This document shows, one piece after another, positions 8,006-17,522 of a DNA stretch of 41,420 nt. The notes below the pieces were generated by a model, which saw only the letters and a list, made by a program, of their open reading frames with translations, ran no database searches and was not told where the DNA came from. The stretch's first letter is position 1, and each line of letters starts with the position of its first letter. The stretch covers positions 1 through 41,420 of the forward strand of contig NZ_SSOJ01000015.1 in NCBI RefSeq assembly GCF_029871205.1, written 5' to 3'. Source of the DNA: Pseudomonas sp. BN417. GTDB taxonomy: Bacteria; Pseudomonadota; Gammaproteobacteria; Pseudomonadales; Pseudomonadaceae. The position numbers and the translations under genes are program-made.

Positions 8006-8860
8006 TCAGAGCAGGCCGAGCTGCTCGACTGGCGGCTGCGGTACAGCCAGTTCCGGCAGCCCCGGCAGGCGCTCGCGCAGGCAGGCGTGGAAGCGCAGGG
8101 CCTGGGCGGCGGCCAGGTGGTTGTCCGGCGTGTGCAGGAAGATGTTCGGCCTGAGGCCTGCCTCGATCCAGCCGGCCACCTTGCCCAGCCAGGGTTCGAG
8201 GAAGTGCTGGTTCGCGTCCAGGTCCGGCCCGCCGATGAAGCGCAGCTGCGGACTGGCGCTGAACGCGGTGGGCCGCACCGGCACCCGCGGTTTCTTCGAC
8301 TGCGCGTGGAGCACGGCCGGGTCCCGGGAGCGGCAACTGAACAGCGCCCGCGAGTCCAGGCAGATACGTTCCACGCCGCGCTCATGCAGCAGCCGGTTCA
8401 GCAGCCGCTCGGCATCGCCCTTGTCGAAAAAGGCCGGGTTGCGCACTTCCACCGCCACGCTCTGCTGGCTGAACTCGTCCAGCCAGGCCGCCAGTTCGAC
8501 TAGCCGGGCAGGCCCGAAGGCCGCCGGCAGCTGCAGCCAGAGCGGCGCCAGGCGTTGCCCCAGGGGCGCCAGCAAACGGAGGAATTCTTCGGTGGCGGCG
8601 AACTGGTCGCGCAGGTCGCCTTCATGGCTGATATCCCGGGGCAGCTTGGCGCAGAAGCGGAAGCGCTCCGGCATGGTCTGGGCCCAGCGCTGCAGGGTCT
8701 CGGTGGAGGGCCGCGCATAGAAGGTGGTGTTGCCTTTCACGGCGTTGAACACCTGGCAGTAGTGCCCCAGGGTATCGGCGGGACGAACGTCGGCGGGGTA
8801 GAAAGTCCCGCGCCAGGCCGGCTCGTTCCAGGACGGGCAGCCCAGGTGGTAAGGCAGCAT
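8006..8860 (-). CDS. DUF72 domain protein (YecE family)
   Basis: The 284-residue protein shows the hallmarks of the DUF72 TIM-barrel family: LGCPSWNEPAWRGTFYP at the N terminus, FNAVKGNTTFYARPS, FRFCAKLPRDISHE, LWLQLPAAFGP and AVEVRNPAFFD. The biochemical function of the family is unknown. Its ATG overlaps the stop codon of the upstream small gene (TGATG), so the two are translationally coupled. The following enzyme gene starts 48 bases beyond its stop. Confidence 0.85.
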   Translation of the reverse strand: MLPYHLGCPSWNEPAWRGTFYPADVRPADTLGHYCQVFNAVKGNTTFYARPSTETLQRWAQTMPERFRFCAKLPRDISHEGDLRDQFAATEEFLRLLAPLGQRLAPLWLQLPAAFGPARLVELAAWLDEFSQQSVAVEVRNPAFFDKGDAERLLNRLLHERGVERICLDSRALFSCRSRDPAVLHAQSKKPRVPVRPTAFSASPQLRFIGGPDLDANQHFLEPWLGKVAGWIEAGLRPNIFLHTPDNHLAAAQALRFHACLRERLPGLPELAVPQPPVEQLGLL

Positions 8861-9201
8861 CAGGCGTAGAGGTCGAGGCCGAGAACTTCGGGGGCGTCGG
8901 GTTCGACGGCGAAGCGGGCGGTGCTGGTGTAGCTGGCGATGGCCTGGGCCGCACGATTGCTGATGTTGTGCTGCTGGATCAGGTCTTGGGGACGTGCCGG
9001 CAGGCTCTCTGCTGGTGCATTGCCGGCCTGTACGCGGCGCGGCTGGGCGGCCTGTTCGTAACCCTGGCTCGAGGCGGGCGTAGCCGGTGGCTCGCGGCGT
9101 GCCTCCTCTTCGCGCTGCACCTCGCGGAAAGGCGTGACCGCACTACCCTGGCGGGGGCTGCGCTCAAGCGGAGAGGAAGAGGTGAAACCATCGATGCGCA
9201 T
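8860..9201 (-). CDS. Conserved hypothetical protein, 113 residues
   Basis: I do not recognise a characterised family. The N-terminal 80 residues are polar, rich in Pro, Arg, Glu and Ala and probably disordered (MRIDGFTSSSPLERSPRQGS). The C-terminal third is more ordered: RPQDLIQQHNISNRAAQAI followed by a conserved-looking tail ending GLDLYA. There is no signal peptide or membrane helix. Its stop overlaps the DUF72 start, and codon use matches its neighbours, which supports a real gene. The Shine-Dalgarno sequence is weak. It lies between tsaB and the DUF72 gene, an order I recall from other Pseudomonas. Confidence 0.7.
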   Translation of the reverse strand: MRIDGFTSSSPLERSPRQGSAVTPFREVQREEEARREPPATPASSQGYEQAAQPRRVQAGNAPAESLPARPQDLIQQHNISNRAAQAIASYTSTARFAVEPDAPEVLGLDLYA

Positions 9202-9259
9202 CAGTTACTGCTCGGCAATGCTGGCGTTTCGAAACTAGTGCAGATGGACTCTAGCCGCC

Positions 9260-9286
9260 GTGCCCCGCCTTGGCAATCCGGGGCAC
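9260..9286 (-). terminator. Hairpin after tsaB
   Basis: GTGCCCCG (9260-9267) and CGGGGCAC (9279-9286) form an 8-bp stem in the 103-bp gap after tsaB. There is no run of U after it on either strand, so it is either a weak terminator or an mRNA-end stabiliser. Confidence 0.45.
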
Positions 9287-9304
9287 GGGGCCGCTCGGGC
9301 CATT

Positions 9305-9985
9305 CTACTTCAGCGCCTTCGGGGTGGCGACGTTGTCGCGCAGGTAGACCGGCTGCGCCTGATCGGCGGGCACGCCTTCTCCCCGCTCCCAAGCGAACCG
9401 GGCCAGGGTCAGCAGGTCTTCGGCGTGGGGCAGCAAGGCCGGCGACTGGCCACTGGGCTCGACCGGAATCCGCGCCGCGAAGGTACCCCAACCGGTGCCG
9501 GCGCCGTACCAGTCACCGCTGGCATCGCGCGGCAGCGCTGCCCGTTCCGGCGGCAGCACGGCTTCCGCCCCGGCCAGACGCATTTCGCCGGCTTCCAGGC
9601 GATAACAGCCCCAGTAGACCTCGTCCATGCGCGCGTCGATGGCCGCGGCCACCTGGCTGACGCCCTGCTCGCGGTGGGCGCGCTGGGCCAGCACGGCCAG
9701 GTCCGAGACCGGCAGAACCGGGCAATCCAGGGCGAAGGCCAGGCCCTGGACCACGCCAATGGCGATGCGCACCCCGGTGAAGGCGCCCGGGCCACGGCCG
9801 AAGGCGATGGCGTCGACCGCCGCCAGCGGCACCCCGGCCTCGGCCAGCAACGCCTGGATCATCGGCAGCAGCCGCTGGGCGTGCAGCCGCGGGATCACCT
9901 CGTAGTGGCTGAGCACCTTGCCGTCATGCAGCAGGGCAACGGAGCAGGCTTCGGTGGCGGTATCCAGGGCCAGCAGAGTGGTCAT
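9305..9985 (-). CDS. tsaB: tRNA t6A37 threonylcarbamoyltransferase complex subunit TsaB
   Basis: TsaB is the 226-residue scaffold partner of TsaD and TsaE for adding the threonylcarbamoyl group to A37 of ANN-decoding tRNAs. The N terminus LLALDTATEACSVALLHDG, the RLLPMIQALLAEAG helix and FGRGPGAFTGVRIAIGVVQG are diagnostic of this ASKHA-fold family. ATG at 9985 gives the family start; the open frame upstream enters the adk terminator. A perfect TATAAT lies on the coding strand at 10022-10017, so it may have its own promoter between adk and itself. It is usually essential. Confidence 0.95.
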   Translation of the reverse strand: MTTLLALDTATEACSVALLHDGKVLSHYEVIPRLHAQRLLPMIQALLAEAGVPLAAVDAIAFGRGPGAFTGVRIAIGVVQGLAFALDCPVLPVSDLAVLAQRAHREQGVSQVAAAIDARMDEVYWGCYRLEAGEMRLAGAEAVLPPERAALPRDASGDWYGAGTGWGTFAARIPVEPSGQSPALLPHAEDLLTLARFAWERGEGVPADQAQPVYLRDNVATPKALK

Positions 9986-10016
9986 CGAGAAGTCCAGGCG
10001 CGGAAAAAAGGCGGGC

Positions 10017-10053
10017 ATTATAAACGCCAACGGCCCGCAAGCGGGCCGTTGGT
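10017..10053 (-). terminator. adk terminator with embedded TATAAT
   Basis: CCAACGGCCCGC/GCGGGCCGTTGG form a near-perfect 12-bp stem with a two-base loop at 10027-10052 directly after adk. On the minus strand it is followed by CGTTTATAATG, a short T-rich tail that also contains a perfect TATAAT (-10 consensus) for tsaB. I see no good -35 at the expected distance, since that position lies in the stem. Confidence 0.7.
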
Positions 10054-10070
10054 CAGGTTCGGGCTGCGAC

Positions 10071-10778
<708 letters not shown>

Positions 10779-10879
10779 TCAGAATAGGGTTTCGGCGTCG
10801 CTGTCGGGCCAAAAGGACGTTCAAGATACACAGCGCCCCTATAGCGCACAAGACGCCGGAAGTCGGAGGAAAACGGGCC

Positions 10880-13516
10880 TCAACCGGTGTTCCGCAGGCC
10901 CGCCGCGATGCCTGCGACGCTGACCAGAAGCGCCTGTTCCAGAGGGCCTTCGACATGCTGTTCGCAGCGTCTGGAACGCGCCAGGAGCTCGGCCTGGAGC
11001 AGGTGCAGCGGGTCCAGGTAGGTGTTGCGCACGCTGATGGCTTCACGGGTCTCCGGGCTCTGTGCCAGCAGCTCCGACTGGCCGGTCAAAGCCAGCACGG
11101 AAGTACAGGCCTGCGACAATAGGTCGCGCAACTGCGCACCCAGTGATTTCAGCTCCGCGGCCACCAGTCTTTCGTCGTACAGCTCGGCAATGGCGACGTC
11201 GGCCTTTGCCAGCACCATCTCCAGCATGTCGATGCGGGTGGCGAAGAACGGCCAGCGCTCGCGCATCCGCGCCAGCAGTTGGCCTTCGCCACGCTGCTGG
11301 GCGTTGGCCAGGGCCGCTTCCCAGCCCAGCCAGGCCGGCAGCATCAGCCGGGTCTGGGTCCAGGCGAAGATCCAGGGGATCGCCCGCAGGCTTTCCACCC
11401 CGCCCGCGCGGCGCTTGGCCGGACGGCTGCCCAGGGGCAGGCGGCCCAGTTCCTGCTCGGGGGTGGCCTGGCGGAAATAGTCGACGAACTGCGGGTGTTC
11501 GCGCACCACGGCGCGATAGGCGGTCACGCCATCGGCGGCGAGCCGGTCCATGGCCGCGCGCCAGGCCGGTTCCGGTTCAGGCGGCGGCTGCAGGGTGGCT
11601 TCGAGCACGGCGGACAGGTAGGTGTTGAGGTTCTGTTCGGCGATGCCGGGCAGACCGAACTTGAAACGGATCATCTCGCCCTGCTCGGTGGTGCGGAAAC
11701 GTCCTGCCACCGATCCCGGCGGTTGCGACAGGATCGCCGCATGGGCCGGACCGCCGCCGCGACCGACGGTGCCACCGCGGCCGTGGAACAGCAGCAACTC
11801 CACCTGGTGCTGGCGACACACCTCCACCAGCCGCTCCTGGGCGCGGTACTGGGCCCAGGCGGCGGCCACGGTTCCGGCGTCCTTGGCCGAGTCGGAATAG
11901 CCGATCATCACTTCCTGCGGACCATGCAAACGCGCGCGGTAGCCGGGCAGGCCGAGCAGGCGGTCGATAGCCGGCGCGGCGTTGTCCAGGTCAGCCAGGG
12001 TTTCAAAAAGTGGCACCACGCGGATCGGCCGTTGCAACCCGGCCTCCTTGAGCAGCAGTTGCACCGCCAGCACATCCGAAGGCGCACCGGCCATGGAAAT
12101 CACATAGGAGCCGAGGGAGGCCGCCGGGGCGTTGGCCACCACCCGGCAGGTGGCGAGCACTTCGGCGGTATCGGCCGAGGGCCGGTGATGCGGTGGCAGC
12201 AACGGCCGGCGGTTGTCCAGTTCGCGCTGGAGAAAGGCCAGGCGGTCGTCCTCGTCCCACTCGGAGTAATGGCCCAGGCCCAGGTAGTCGGTGATCTCGT
12301 CCAGGGCGGCGGCGTGACGACCGGCATCCTGACGGATGTCCAGGCGCACCAGAAACAGGCCGAAGCAGGCCGCACGGCGCAGGCAGTCGAGCAGCGCGCC
12401 GTCGGCGATCACGCCCATGCCGCAGGCGTGCAGCGAGTGGAAGCAGAGCTCCAGGGGTTCCAGCAGCTGGGCATTGTCGTGAAGCACCTCGGGGCCCGGA
12501 ACCACTTCGCCGTCCAGCGCCGCCTCGGCCCAGGCACGGGTGGCGCGCAGGCGCTCGCGCAGTTGCTTGAGCACGGCGCGATAGGGCTCAGGATGGACGC
12601 CCACGCGCACCCGCAGCTCGCTGCTGGCCTGTTGCATGGACAGCTCGGCGGCCAGGTGGTCGACATCGCGCAGATAAAGATCGGCGGCCATCCAGCGCGC
12701 CAGTAGCAGCACCTGGCGGCTGACGGTTGCGGTGACATTGGGGTTGCCGTCGCGGTCGCCGCCCATCCAGGAGGCGAAGCGTAGGGGCGCTGCGGTCAAG
12801 GGCAGGCGCAGGCCGGTAGCCGCGTGCAGGACCTGGTCGACGTGGCGCAGCACATTGGGCAGGGCCTGCCAGAGGGAGTGCTCGATCACCGCGAAGCCCC
12901 ATTTGGCTTCGTCCACCGGGCTTGGCCGGCTGCGGCGGATCTCCTCGGTGTGCCAGGCCTCGGCGATCAGCCGCAGCAGGCACTGGCGTACCCGCTCGCG
13001 TTCGGCATCACTCAGGTCGCTGTGATCCTGGGCGGCCAACTGCGCGGCGATGGCATCGTATTTCTGGATCAGGGTGCGGCGCGCCACTTCGGTGGGGTGG
13101 GCGGTCAGCACCAGTTCGATATCCAGGCGTCCCAACTGCCGGGCCAATTGCTCCGGGCCGTGGCCGGCGGCCAGCAGGCGCTGCAGCAAGTCACCGAGTA
13201 CGCGGTCTTCGAAGGGCTTGGGCTCCTCGGCGCCGCGCCGGCGGATGCGGTGGTACTGCTCGGCGATATTGGCCAGGTTGAGGAACTGGTTGAAGGCGCG
13301 GGCCACCGGCAGCAGTTCGTCATCGCTGAGGCCGTCGAGGGTCTCGTTGAGCTGGCGCTCGCCCTGGGCCGAACCCTGGCGCGCGGCCTTGGCGCCCTTG
13401 CGGATGCGCTCGATCTTGTCGAGGAAGGCCTCGCCCAGCTGGGTGCGGATGGTGTCGCCGAGCAACTCGCCGAGCAGGTGGACATCCTCGCGCAGGCGCG
13501 CGTCGATTTCAGCCAT
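10880..13516 (-). CDS. ppc: Phosphoenolpyruvate carboxylase
   Basis: The 878-residue enzyme carboxylates PEP to oxaloacetate, refilling the TCA cycle. Catalytic landmarks are present: [12 protein letters not shown] with His140, [12 protein letters not shown], the [14 protein letters not shown] loop, [15 protein letters not shown], and the conserved C-terminal GLRNTG. Length equals that of other Pseudomonas enzymes. The ATG at 13516 has a strong GGAGG ribosome site. It is transcribed in the same direction as adk, 161 bp apart, without an obvious terminator between them. Confidence 0.98.
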   Translation of the reverse strand: MAEIDARLREDVHLLGELLGDTIRTQLGEAFLDKIERIRKGAKAARQGSAQGERQLNETLDGLSDDELLPVARAFNQFLNLANIAEQYHRIRRRGAEEPKPFEDRVLGDLLQRLLAAGHGPEQLARQLGRLDIELVLTAHPTEVARRTLIQKYDAIAAQLAAQDHSDLSDAERERVRQCLLRLIAEAWHTEEIRRSRPSPVDEAKWGFAVIEHSLWQALPNVLRHVDQVLHAATGLRLPLTAAPLRFASWMGGDRDGNPNVTATVSRQVLLLARWMAADLYLRDVDHLAAELSMQQASSELRVRVGVHPEPYRAVLKQLRERLRATRAWAEAALDGEVVPGPEVLHDNAQLLEPLELCFHSLHACGMGVIADGALLDCLRRAACFGLFLVRLDIRQDAGRHAAALDEITDYLGLGHYSEWDEDDRLAFLQRELDNRRPLLPPHHRPSADTAEVLATCRVVANAPAASLGSYVISMAGAPSDVLAVQLLLKEAGLQRPIRVVPLFETLADLDNAAPAIDRLLGLPGYRARLHGPQEVMIGYSDSAKDAGTVAAAWAQYRAQERLVEVCRQHQVELLLFHGRGGTVGRGGGPAHAAILSQPPGSVAGRFRTTEQGEMIRFKFGLPGIAEQNLNTYLSAVLEATLQPPPEPEPAWRAAMDRLAADGVTAYRAVVREHPQFVDYFRQATPEQELGRLPLGSRPAKRRAGGVESLRAIPWIFAWTQTRLMLPAWLGWEAALANAQQRGEGQLLARMRERWPFFATRIDMLEMVLAKADVAIAELYDERLVAAELKSLGAQLRDLLSQACTSVLALTGQSELLAQSPETREAISVRNTYLDPLHLLQAELLARSRRCEQHVEGPLEQALLVSVAGIAAGLRNTG

Positions 13517-13651
13517 TTCCGTGCCTCCATAGCTGTATGCGGCTTCCAGATTGCCGAGAGCGCCATCCAGTTACAAGGGCGCGACGAACGGCGTATCCAT
13601 GCCCAGCCGCAAGCTAGTCTGAAGATTAGCCGCCATCACGAATGACGACTC

Positions 13652-13673
13652 CCGGGCGGCAGAGACCGCCCGG
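13652..13673. other. 8-bp inverted repeat in ppc upstream gap
   Basis: CCGGGCGG-N6-CCGCCCGG lies in the 203-bp gap between the divergent ppc and the small gene at 13720, followed by a CCACGTGG palindrome near 13693-13700. It may be an operator or a 5' leader hairpin of the small gene; nothing identifies a binding protein. The rest of the gap shows no clear promoter consensus to my eye. Confidence 0.35.
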
Positions 13674-13719
13674 TGCTTCGCAGTCACCCACCACCACGTG
13701 GGAAGAGGATGAGGTGTCT

Positions 13720-14064
13720 ATGAAGATCCGAGATCTGGTTCGCCATTGGGAGCAGAACGCCAAGGGTCGCCTGACCCGCAGCCAATACAGCATTCACCTG
13801 GACCTGGAGTCCGCCGCCCGCCTCGCCGCGCTTGCCGAGATGTATCCCAAGCGCAGCGTCGAGGAACTGATCGGCGAACTGGTGGGCTCCGCCCTGGAAG
13901 AGCTGGAAGCCAGCTTCCCCTACGTAAAGGGCAGCCAGGTGGTCGCCACCGATGAGCAGGGAGACCCGCTCTATGAGGACATAGGCCCGACGCCGCGTTT
14001 CCTCGCCCTTTCGCGCCGTTACCTGCAGCAACTGAGCGATCAGCGCGACAACACCAACCACTGA
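13720..14064 (+). CDS. Conserved hypothetical protein, 114 residues
   Basis: A small soluble protein (MKIRDLVRHWEQNAKGRLT...) with a central ribbon-helix-like stretch, YSIHLDLESAARLAALAEMYPKR split across strand and helix, then an acidic helix (SVEELIGELVGSALEELE). It has no signal peptide. I recall similar Pseudomonas proteins carrying the annotation type 1 pili tip component, which I would not trust. The start at 13720 has GAGG six bases upstream; the longer frame from 13642 crosses two palindromes and is rejected. Divergent from ppc and convergent with cadR. Confidence 0.8.
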   Translation: MKIRDLVRHWEQNAKGRLTRSQYSIHLDLESAARLAALAEMYPKRSVEELIGELVGSALEELEASFPYVKGSQVVATDEQGDPLYEDIGPTPRFLALSRRYLQQLSDQRDNTNH

Positions 14065-14090
14065 AACGGGTTCTGCGAGCGCTTGCCAGC

Positions 14091-14558
14091 TCACCCCCGC
14101 CGATGCACACCCGGTACGTGAAGGTGGCCTGCGTGCGCGCACGCTTCGCTGGCCACCGGCGGCGACCCCGGCTGCTGCAGCTCGCGGAGGATACCGCAGG
14201 CCTCGCTGGCGCCCTCGCCGCTGCACTGCGCGCGCAGGTCCTGGAGCTGGCTGCGCAGGGACTGCAGCTCGGCGATGCGCACCTCCACGTGGTGCAGGTG
14301 CTCCTCGATCAACCGGTTGGCGGAGCCGCAATCGGCCTCGGGCCGATCGCGCAGGGCCAGCAGGGCGCGGATTTCTTCCTGGGTCATGTCCAGCGAGCGG
14401 CAGTGGCGGATGAAGGACAGCCGCTCCACATGGGCCTCATCGTATTGCCGGTAGTTGCCCGCGCTGCGCGAGGGCTCGGGCAGCAGGCCTTCGCGTTCGT
14501 AGTAGCGGATGGTTTCCACCGGGCAACCGGTGAGTGTGGCCAGTTCGCCGATCTTCAT
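14091..14558 (-). CDS. cadR: MerR-family cadmium/heavy-metal responsive activator
   Basis: The 155-residue MerR protein has the N-terminal winged helix (MKIGELATLTGCPVETIRYYE), a long dimerisation helix, and metal-site cysteines Cys77 (DCGSAN), Cys112 and Cys121, the pattern of the CadR/PbrR branch. The C-terminal tail carries extra His residues (HAGHLHVPGVH), as in CadR. It is divergent from the P-type ATPase gene across a MerR-type operator and should twist that promoter open when Cd(II), Pb(II) or Zn(II) binds. The exact metal preference cannot be read from sequence alone. Confidence 0.88.
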   Translation of the reverse strand: MKIGELATLTGCPVETIRYYEREGLLPEPSRSAGNYRQYDEAHVERLSFIRHCRSLDMTQEEIRALLALRDRPEADCGSANRLIEEHLHHVEVRIAELQSLRSQLQDLRAQCSGEGASEACGILRELQQPGSPPVASEACAHAGHLHVPGVHRRG

Positions 14559-14571
14559 TGCCAGACTCCCC

Positions 14572-14602
14572 TTGACTCTGTAGTTGCTACAGGGTGTGCA
14601 AT
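14572..14602 (+). promoter_or_regulatory. MerR-type promoter/operator of cadA
   Basis: TTGACT (-35, 14572-14577) and TGCAAT (-10, 14597-14602) are separated by 19 bp, the over-long spacing typical of MerR-activated promoters. Between them lies the dyad CTGTAG-TTG-CTACAG (14578-14592), extended by flanking pairs, where CadR should bind. Confidence 0.85.
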
Positions 14603-14633
14603 GCAGCTCGAAGCGTCAAACAGGAATTGACCC

Positions 14634-16820
14634 ATGAGCAACCATTGCTGCCACGACCATGACCACGCGCCCCGGTCCGCCACGCCGGACCTTGCGGGTG
14701 TCGCCGCCACCGCCGAGCCCCGCTGGAGCAGCCTGCGCATCGACGCCATGGACTGCCCTACCGAGGAGCGCCTGATCCGCGATGCGCTGGGCAAGGTCCC
14801 GGCCATCGAGGCGCTGGAGTTCAACCTCATGCAGCGCCTGCTGCGGGTGCGCCACCGTTTCGACGACCTGGAGCCGCTGCAACGCCTGATCGAGGGCCTG
14901 GGCATGCAGGCCGTGCCCCTGGCCGAAGGCGCCCCGGCGAGCGCGCCGGCCGACGTGAAGAAACCCTGGTGGCCGCTGGCCCTGGCCGGCCTCGCCGCCC
15001 TGGCGGCGGAAGCCTGCGAATGGTTCGGGCTCGTGCCCGAGTGGATGGTCGCCGGCCTGGCGATACTGGCCATCCTCGGCGCCGGACTGCCCACCTATCG
15101 CAAGGGCTGGATCGCCCTGAAGAACCGCAACCTGAACATCAACGCGCTGATGAGCATCGCCGTTACCGGCGCCCTGCTGATCGGCCAGTGGCCGGAAGCG
15201 GCCATGGTCAGCGTGCTTTTCGCCATTGCCGAGCTGATCGAGGCGCGCTCCCTGGAACGGGCGCGGGACGCCATACGCGGCCTGCTGCAGCTCGCCCCCG
15301 AACAGGCGACGGTATTCGAGGACGGCCAGTGGCGCGAGCGTCCGGCCCGCCAGGTGCAACCCGGCACCCGCGTACGGGTGCGCCCCGGCGAGCGCATCGC
15401 ACTGGATGGCGAGGTACTGAACGGCAGCTCCAGCGTCAACCAGGCGCCCATCACCGGCGAAAGCCTGCCGGTGGAGAAGGACCTGGGCGACCCGCTCTTC
15501 GCCGGCACCATCAATGGCGAGGGCGAGCTGGAATACCGCGCCACCCGCGCGGCCGGCGACAGCACCCTGGCGCGCATCATCCACGCGGTGGAGGCGGCCC
15601 AGGGCTCGCGGGCGCCTACACAGCGCTTCGTCGACCAGTTCTCGCGCATCTACACGCCGGTGGTGATCCTGATCGCCGTGTTCACCGCCCTGCTGCCGCC
15701 CCTGCTGTTCGATGGCGCCTGGCTGGACTGGCTGTACCGTGCCCTGGTGCTGCTGGTGATCGCCTGCCCCTGCGCCCTGGTGATCTCCACCCCGGTGACC
15801 ATCGTCAGCGGCCTGGCGGCGGCGGCCCGCGGCGGCATCCTGATCAAGGGCGGGGTCTTCCTCGAACTCGGCCGCAAGCTGGCCTGGGTGGCGCTGGACA
15901 AGACCGGCACACTGACCGAGGGCCGCCCGCAGCAGACCGACGTCGAGCTGCTGCAGGTGGATGAGCGCGATGCCCGTGCCCTGGCCGCCAGCCTGGCGGC
16001 CCGCTCGGACCATCCGGTGTCCCAGGCCGTGGCCCGCGCCGCCGAAGCCGACGGCATCGCCCTCTACGCCGTGGATCGCCTGGCCGCCCTGCCCGGCCGA
16101 GGTGTCACCGGCCTGATCGAGGGCCGTAATTACCACCTGGGCAATCACCGGCTGATCGAGGAGCTGGGACTCTGCTCACCGGCGCTGGAAGCCCGCCTGG
16201 ACACCCTGGAAGCCCAGGGCAAGACAGTGGTGGCCCTGTGCGGGGAAAGCGCGGTGCTGGCCCTGTTCGCCGTAGCCGATACGGTGCGCGACAGCAGCCG
16301 TGAAGCAGTCCTCCAGCTCCACGACCTGGGGGTGAAGACCCTGATGCTGAGCGGCGACAATCCCCACACGGTGCAGGCCATCGCCGCCCAGGTGGGCATC
16401 GACGAGGCCCGCGGCAACCTGCTCCCCGAGGACAAGCTGGCGGATATCGTCCGGCGCCAGGCCGGCGACGCTGCCGTGGGCATGGTCGGCGACGGCATCA
16501 ACGACGCCCCGGCCCTGGCCCGCGCCGATATCGGCTTCGCCATGGGCGCCGCCGGTACCGACACCGCCATTGAAACCGCCGGCGTGGCGCTGATGGACGA
16601 CGACCTGCGCAAGCTGCCGCAATTCATCCGCCTGTCCCGCCGCACCCACGCCGTGCTGATGCAGAACATCAGCCTGGCGCTGGGCATCAAGGCGGTGTTC
16701 CTGGCGCTGACCCTGATGGGCGAAGGCACCCTGTGGATGGCAGTGTTCGCCGATATGGGGGCGAGCCTGCTGGTGGTGTTCAACGGTATGCGGCTGTTGT
16801 CGCCGAAGTCGTTGCGATAA
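14634..16820 (+). CDS. cadA: P1B-type heavy-metal exporting ATPase, CadA/ZntA-like
   Basis: The 728-residue inner-membrane pump exports Cd(II), Zn(II) or Pb(II) at the cost of ATP. It starts with a metal-binding tail (HCCHDHDH), followed by an HMA domain carrying MDCPTEE in place of the usual CxxC, then helices, the TGES actuator motif, the metal-translocating CPC at residues 378-380, the phosphorylated Asp422 in DKTGTLTEG, and MVGDGINDAPALA in the hinge. CPC plus the Cys-Glu HMA motif fits the zinc/cadmium subgroup rather than copper. It is controlled by the divergent cadR through the long-spacer promoter. Confidence 0.93.
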   Translation: MSNHCCHDHDHAPRSATPDLAGVAATAEPRWSSLRIDAMDCPTEERLIRDALGKVPAIEALEFNLMQRLLRVRHRFDDLEPLQRLIEGLGMQAVPLAEGAPASAPADVKKPWWPLALAGLAALAAEACEWFGLVPEWMVAGLAILAILGAGLPTYRKGWIALKNRNLNINALMSIAVTGALLIGQWPEAAMVSVLFAIAELIEARSLERARDAIRGLLQLAPEQATVFEDGQWRERPARQVQPGTRVRVRPGERIALDGEVLNGSSSVNQAPITGESLPVEKDLGDPLFAGTINGEGELEYRATRAAGDSTLARIIHAVEAAQGSRAPTQRFVDQFSRIYTPVVILIAVFTALLPPLLFDGAWLDWLYRALVLLVIACPCALVISTPVTIVSGLAAAARGGILIKGGVFLELGRKLAWVALDKTGTLTEGRPQQTDVELLQVDERDARALAASLAARSDHPVSQAVARAAEADGIALYAVDRLAALPGRGVTGLIEGRNYHLGNHRLIEELGLCSPALEARLDTLEAQGKTVVALCGESAVLALFAVADTVRDSSREAVLQLHDLGVKTLMLSGDNPHTVQAIAAQVGIDEARGNLLPEDKLADIVRRQAGDAAVGMVGDGINDAPALARADIGFAMGAAGTDTAIETAGVALMDDDLRKLPQFIRLSRRTHAVLMQNISLALGIKAVFLALTLMGEGTLWMAVFADMGASLLVVFNGMRLLSPKSLR

Positions 16821-16855
16821 CCCGGCCCCGGGGAGAGACCGAGCGGCGGACGCTT

Positions 16856-16969
16856 CCCTCACCCCAACCCTCTCCCAGAGGGAGAGGGGGCAGTCCGTGC
16901 AGGTTTGGCACATTGCGCCAGACGCGCGTCACCCCTCTCCCTTCAGGGAGAGAGGCCGGGGGTGAGGGA
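16856..16969. repeat. Intergenic palindrome with nested CCCTCTCCC hairpins
   Basis: Outer arms CCCTCACCCC (16856-16865) and GGGGTGAGGG (16959-16968) enclose two smaller hairpins, CCCTCTCCC-aga-GGGAGAGGG and CTCTCCC-ttca-GGGAGAG. The element fills the gap between the convergent cadA and macrodomain genes. From memory, CCCTCACCC-rich copies of this type are dispersed in many high-GC proteobacteria. It may stop transcription from both sides, although no T-run is present. Confidence 0.75.
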
Positions 16970-16983
16970 AGGTCGGCTTGCGC

Positions 16984-17490
16984 TCAACCCTCCGCCACCA
17001 CCTTCTGATAAACCCTCACCATCTCCTCCCCAAAGGCCACCAACAGCGCCTCGCGCAGGCTGCTACCCGCCGGTCTTGGCCGCCTGAGCTCTTCCACAGC
17101 GATTCGCGCCGCCTCTTCCAGCGGATAGCCATAGACCCCGCAGCTGATGGCGGGAAAGGCGATGCTCGCCAACCCCTCGGCCTCGGCCAGGGCCAGGCTG
17201 TTGCGATAGCAGCCGGCGAGCAGCTCGGGTTCGCGGTGGCTGCCGCCGTGCCAGACCGGACCCACGGTGTGGATCACGAAGCGCACCGGCAGGCGGAAGC
17301 CGGGAGTGATGCGCGCCTCGCCCGTGGGGCAGCCGCCCAGGGTGCGGCAGTGGGCCAGCAGTTCGGGGCCGGCGGCGCGGTGGATGGCGCCGTCCACTCC
17401 ACCGCCGCCGAGCAGCGAGGAGTTGGCGGCATTGACGATGGCGTCCACCTCCAGAGTGGTGATGTCGCCCTGCCAGATTCGAATGTCCAT
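16984..17490 (-). CDS. Macrodomain protein (ADP-ribose binding/hydrolase)
   Basis: This 168-residue single macrodomain is similar to E. coli Ymd[25 protein letters not shown] forms the ADP-ribose loop in two halves, [12 protein letters not shown] follows, and [12 protein letters not shown] is the second binding loop. Such proteins remove O-acetyl or ADP-ribosyl groups. ATG at 17490 has GGAGG at eight bases; a GTG five codons upstream lies within the ribosome site. It is the last gene of a minus-strand run with two envelope proteins. Confidence 0.9.
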   Translation of the reverse strand: MDIRIWQGDITTLEVDAIVNAANSSLLGGGGVDGAIHRAAGPELLAHCRTLGGCPTGEARITPGFRLPVRFVIHTVGPVWHGGSHREPELLAGCYRNSLALAEAEGLASIAFPAISCGVYGYPLEEAARIAVEELRRPRPAGSSLREALLVAFGEEMVRVYQKVVAEG

Positions 17491-17522
17491 GCCAGGTACC
17501 TCCACCCCAGGAAACTAGTCCG

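Noticed and set aside
6509-8503. 664-residue plus-strand frame
   Set aside because: Spans three real genes and a gap on the opposite strand; arises from high GC at third positions.
11279-12706. 475-residue plus-strand frame in ppc
   Set aside because: Antisense to an intact, highly conserved enzyme gene.
14616-16148. 510-residue minus-strand frame in cadA
   Set aside because: Antisense shadow with Gly/Gln/His-rich composition, and it runs through the cadA promoter.
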